Positions 12,903 through 15,028 of a DNA stretch of 15,028 nt are shown here, in pieces. The notes under the pieces are model-generated. The model was not told the DNA's origin. It did not search any database and saw only the letters and a program-made list of their open reading frames with translations. The stretch is from assembly GCA_002343425.1 (NCBI GenBank), contig DDSO01000034.1, positions 1 through 15,028 on the forward strand, written 5' to 3'. The stretch is from Brevundimonas sp. UBA2388 (GTDB lineage: Bacteria; Pseudomonadota; Alphaproteobacteria; Caulobacterales; Caulobacteraceae). Made by a program: the position numbers and the translations under genes. Every line of letters begins with the position of its first letter. Position 1 is the first letter of the stretch.

Positions 12903-14918
12903 ATGTTCACCTCCGTCCTGGTCGCCAATCGCGGCGAGATCGCCTGTCGCGTCTTCCGGACCGCCCGCCGCATGGGCATCCGGACCATCGCCGTCTATTC
13001 CGAAGCCGATGCGCAGGCGCTGCACGTCCGCGAGGCCGATGAAGCCGTCCTGATCGGACCCGCCGCCGCCCGTGAGTCCTATCTGGACGCCGCGAAGGTG
13101 CTGGCCGCAGCGAAACAGACCGGCGCCGAGGCCATCCATCCGGGCTATGGCTTCCTGTCCGAGAACGCCGACTTTGCCGAAGCCGTCATGGCCGCCGGAC
13201 TGGTCTGGATCGGCCCGCCCCCCGCCGCCATCCGCGCCATGGGGCTGAAGGACGCCGCCAAATCCCTGATGATCGAGGCCGGCGTGCCGGTCACCCCCGG
13301 CTATCTGGGCGAGGACCAGTCTCCGGACCGCCTGCAGAGGGAAGCCGACGCCATCGGCTATCCGGTGCTGATCAAGGCCGTCGCCGGCGGCGGCGGCAAG
13401 GGCATGAAAAAGGTCGATCGCGCTGAAGACTTCGCCGACGGCCTCGCCTCGGCCCAGCGCGAGGGCCAGTCCTCCTTCGGCGACCCCCGCGTCCTGATCG
13501 AGAAATACATCACCCGCCCGCGCCACATCGAGGTGCAGGTCTTCGGCGACACGCACGGGACCGTCGTCCACCTTTACGAGCGCGACTGCTCCCTGCAGCG
13601 CCGCCACCAGAAGGTGATCGAGGAAGCCCCTGCCCCCGGCATGGACGCCGCCACCCGCAAGGCCGTCACCGACGCCGCCGTCCGCGCCGCCAAGGCCGTG
13701 AACTACGAGGGCGCCGGCACCATCGAATTCATCGCCGACGCCTCCGACGGCCTCAAGGCCGACCGCATCTGGTTCATGGAGATGAACACCCGCCTCCAGG
13801 TCGAGCATCCGGTGACCGAGCTCGTCACCGGTCTCGATCTCGTCGAATGGCAGTTCCGCGTCGCCGCCGGCGAGCCCATCCCGATGAAACAGGCCGACAT
13901 CCCCCTGAACGGCTGGGCCATGGAAGCCCGCCTCTATGCCGAGGACCCGGCCAACGGCTTCCTGCCCAGCATCGGCAAGCTCGAGCATTTCATCATGCCC
14001 GACGGCGTGCGGGTGGACACGGGCGTCGAACAGGGCGGCGAGGTCAGCCAGTTCTACGACCCCATGATCGCCAAGCTGATCGTGCACGCGGAGACGCGGG
14101 AAGAGGCGGCGGAAGCACTTGCCGAGGCCTGTGCGGAGGTCGAGGTCTGGCCGGTGAGGACCAACGCAGGCTTCCTCGTCCGGTGTCTTGAGCACCCGCG
14201 CTTTGTCGAAGGCGACGTTGATACAGGCCTGATCGGCGCCGAGAGCGAGATGCTCACCGAAAAGCGCCTCCGGGCCGCGGTGATCGCGGCTGGTCTCGCG
14301 GACCAATTCGAGGACCGTCGACGCACGGTCAGCCTCCCGCACGAAGAGGAAACATCGCCCTGGGCCGGGTGGCGGGGGAACAGCCTCGGATTCCGCCTGA
14401 ATGGCGCGCCTTCCATGAAGGCGGTCGGCATGGTGGATGGAGAACGGCGCGAAGCGGTGTTGGCCAAACAGCAATCCGGACACGCTGACTGGTATGATGC
14501 CTTTGTCGGCGACCAGGCATTCAAGGTCGCCCCCGGAGGCGTGAATCCCGACCGGCTATCGAGCGGCGTCTGGGTGGATGACGAACTGATTTCCACCCTC
14601 GAGCGCGCGGACGTTACCGTACTGTTTGATGTGGGCGATGCGGTGGAAGTCCGGGACTGGCGGAGCGCCGGAAGCTCCGGCTCCGCCGCCGCCTCCGACG
14701 GTTCGCTTCGCGCCCCGATGCCCGGCAAGATCGTCGCCACCCCCGCCAAACCCGGCGACACGGTCACCAAGGGCCAGCCCGTCGTCGTGCTCGAGGCCAT
14801 GAAGATGGAGCACGCCCTCGTCGCCCCGTTCGACGGCGTGGTCGGCGAGATCAGCGTCTCGGTCGGCGATCAGGTGTCGGCGGATATGGTGCTGGCCTCG
14901 GTCACGGCCGCGGGGTGA
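12903..14918 (+). CDS. mccA: Biotin-dependent acyl-CoA carboxylase alpha subunit, probably 3-methylcrotonyl-CoA carboxylase
   Basis: The 671-residue protein joins a biotin carboxylase half to a biotin carrier domain. It starts MFTSVLVANRGEIACRVFRT; IHPGYGFLSEN (78-88), the ATP-grasp loop KAVAGGGGKGMKK, ERDCSLQRRHQKVIEEAPAP and MEMNTRLQVEHPVTE follow. The C-terminus carries the biotinylation site EAMKMEH with Lys634 as biotin acceptor, preceded by a Ser/Ala/Gly linker and RAPMPGKI. It uses ATP and bicarbonate to carboxylate biotin; a beta subunit, not in this window, moves the CO2 to the acyl-CoA. GAGTIEFIAD, WQFRVAAGEPIP and MKMEH favour methylcrotonyl-CoA carboxylase (leucine breakdown) over propionyl- or acetyl-CoA enzymes, but this is by resemblance only. 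No Shine-Dalgarno precedes the ATG. Codon bias weakens between about 14090 and 14670. Confidence 0.9.
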   Translation: MFTSVLVANRGEIACRVFRTARRMGIRTIAVYSEADAQALHVREADEAVLIGPAAARESYLDAAKVLAAAKQTGAEAIHPGYGFLSENADFAEAVMAAGLVWIGPPPAAIRAMGLKDAAKSLMIEAGVPVTPGYLGEDQSPDRLQREADAIGYPVLIKAVAGGGGKGMKKVDRAEDFADGLASAQREGQSSFGDPRVLIEKYITRPRHIEVQVFGDTHGTVVHLYERDCSLQRRHQKVIEEAPAPGMDAATRKAVTDAAVRAAKAVNYEGAGTIEFIADASDGLKADRIWFMEMNTRLQVEHPVTELVTGLDLVEWQFRVAAGEPIPMKQADIPLNGWAMEARLYAEDPANGFLPSIGKLEHFIMPDGVRVDTGVEQGGEVSQFYDPMIAKLIVHAETREEAAEALAEACAEVEVWPVRTNAGFLVRCLEHPRFVEGDVDTGLIGAESEMLTEKRLRAAVIAAGLADQFEDRRRTVSLPHEEETSPWAGWRGNSLGFRLNGAPSMKAVGMVDGERREAVLAKQQSGHADWYDAFVGDQAFKVAPGGVNPDRLSSGVWVDDELISTLERADVTVLFDVGDAVEVRDWRSAGSSGSAAASDGSLRAPMPGKIVATPAKPGDTVTKGQPVVVLEAMKMEHALVAPFDGVVGEISVSVGDQVSADMVLASVTAAG

Positions 14919-14931
14919 GTGGCGGGTGGCG

Positions 14932-15028
14932 AGTGGTTAGTGGTTAGTGGCTGGCCGACGCCGGGGCGATGGCGCGGTCCGCGCCGCCCTTCCGCTGACG
15001 ACGAGGCCGCAATCACTAACCACTAACC
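14932..15028 (-). repeat. Inverted-arm heptamer element, copy 2 (cut by window end)
   Basis: The left arm is AGTGGTT, AGTGGTT, AGTGGCT (14932-14952). The right arm, CACTAAC units from 15014, runs off the window. Positions 14935-14949 are a perfect reverse complement of 15014-15028. Read on the reverse strand the core (15017-14953) starts AGTGATTGC, has GTCAGCGGA and GGGCG, and ends CGGCC then AGCCACT, like copy 1; the first 35 bases match at 28 positions by hand. The flanking CACTCGCCACC is also shared. Related GTGGCG sequence begins right at the carboxylase stop codon (14916-14918). Confidence 0.82.

Noticed and set aside
12873..14483. 536-codon open frame antisense to the carboxylase gene
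   Set aside because: It is a shadow of the high-GC codon bias of the forward gene; the product is Gly/Asp/His-rich with no motif, while the forward frame has complete family motifs.

Overview
The window looks like a chromosome segment of a high-GC alphaproteobacterium, most likely Caulobacterales and close to Brevundimonas. This is inferred from the G/C-ending codon use, the protein sequences, the acidic Ala/Glu tail on L25 and the bamD-recN pairing; no database search was run. About two thirds of it is ordinary core genome and one third is accessory.

Positions 1-4545 are a leftward core block. In transcription order it holds prs (PRPP synthetase), a proline-rich lipoprotein of unknown function, rplY (L25/Ctc), pth (peptidyl-tRNA hydrolase), a PCu(A)C-type copper chaperone lipoprotein and the start of ychF, cut by the window edge. 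Several of these act in or around translation. From 4766 the rightward genes bamD (outer-membrane assembly lipoprotein) and recN (double-strand-break repair) follow. The prs-bamD divergent gap holds a candidate prs promoter and a hairpin with a T tract facing bamD.

Positions 7472-9190 are an accessory patch with less biased codon use. Three small genes of unknown function (two of them membrane proteins) and a tRNA-like sequence alternate with four copies of a gapless 50-bp direct repeat. The patch ends at a short leftward remnant of a TPR protein that has lost its N-terminus. Two class I SAM-dependent methyltransferases (probably one operon), a thioredoxin-fold lipoprotein with one active-site cysteine and a weakly supported small ORF follow.

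Positions 11887-15028 return to metabolism: suhB (inositol monophosphatase family, leftward), then a complete biotin-dependent carboxylase alpha subunit, best read as 3-methylcrotonyl-CoA carboxylase. This gene lies between two related copies, in opposite orientation, of a non-coding element built from 7-bp units in inverted arms. The arms match each other within each copy but carry a different unit in the two copies. This element, the 50-bp repeat family and the odd tRNA-like sequence are the most unusual things here. I did not see a recognisable defence, CRISPR, secretion or phage system.
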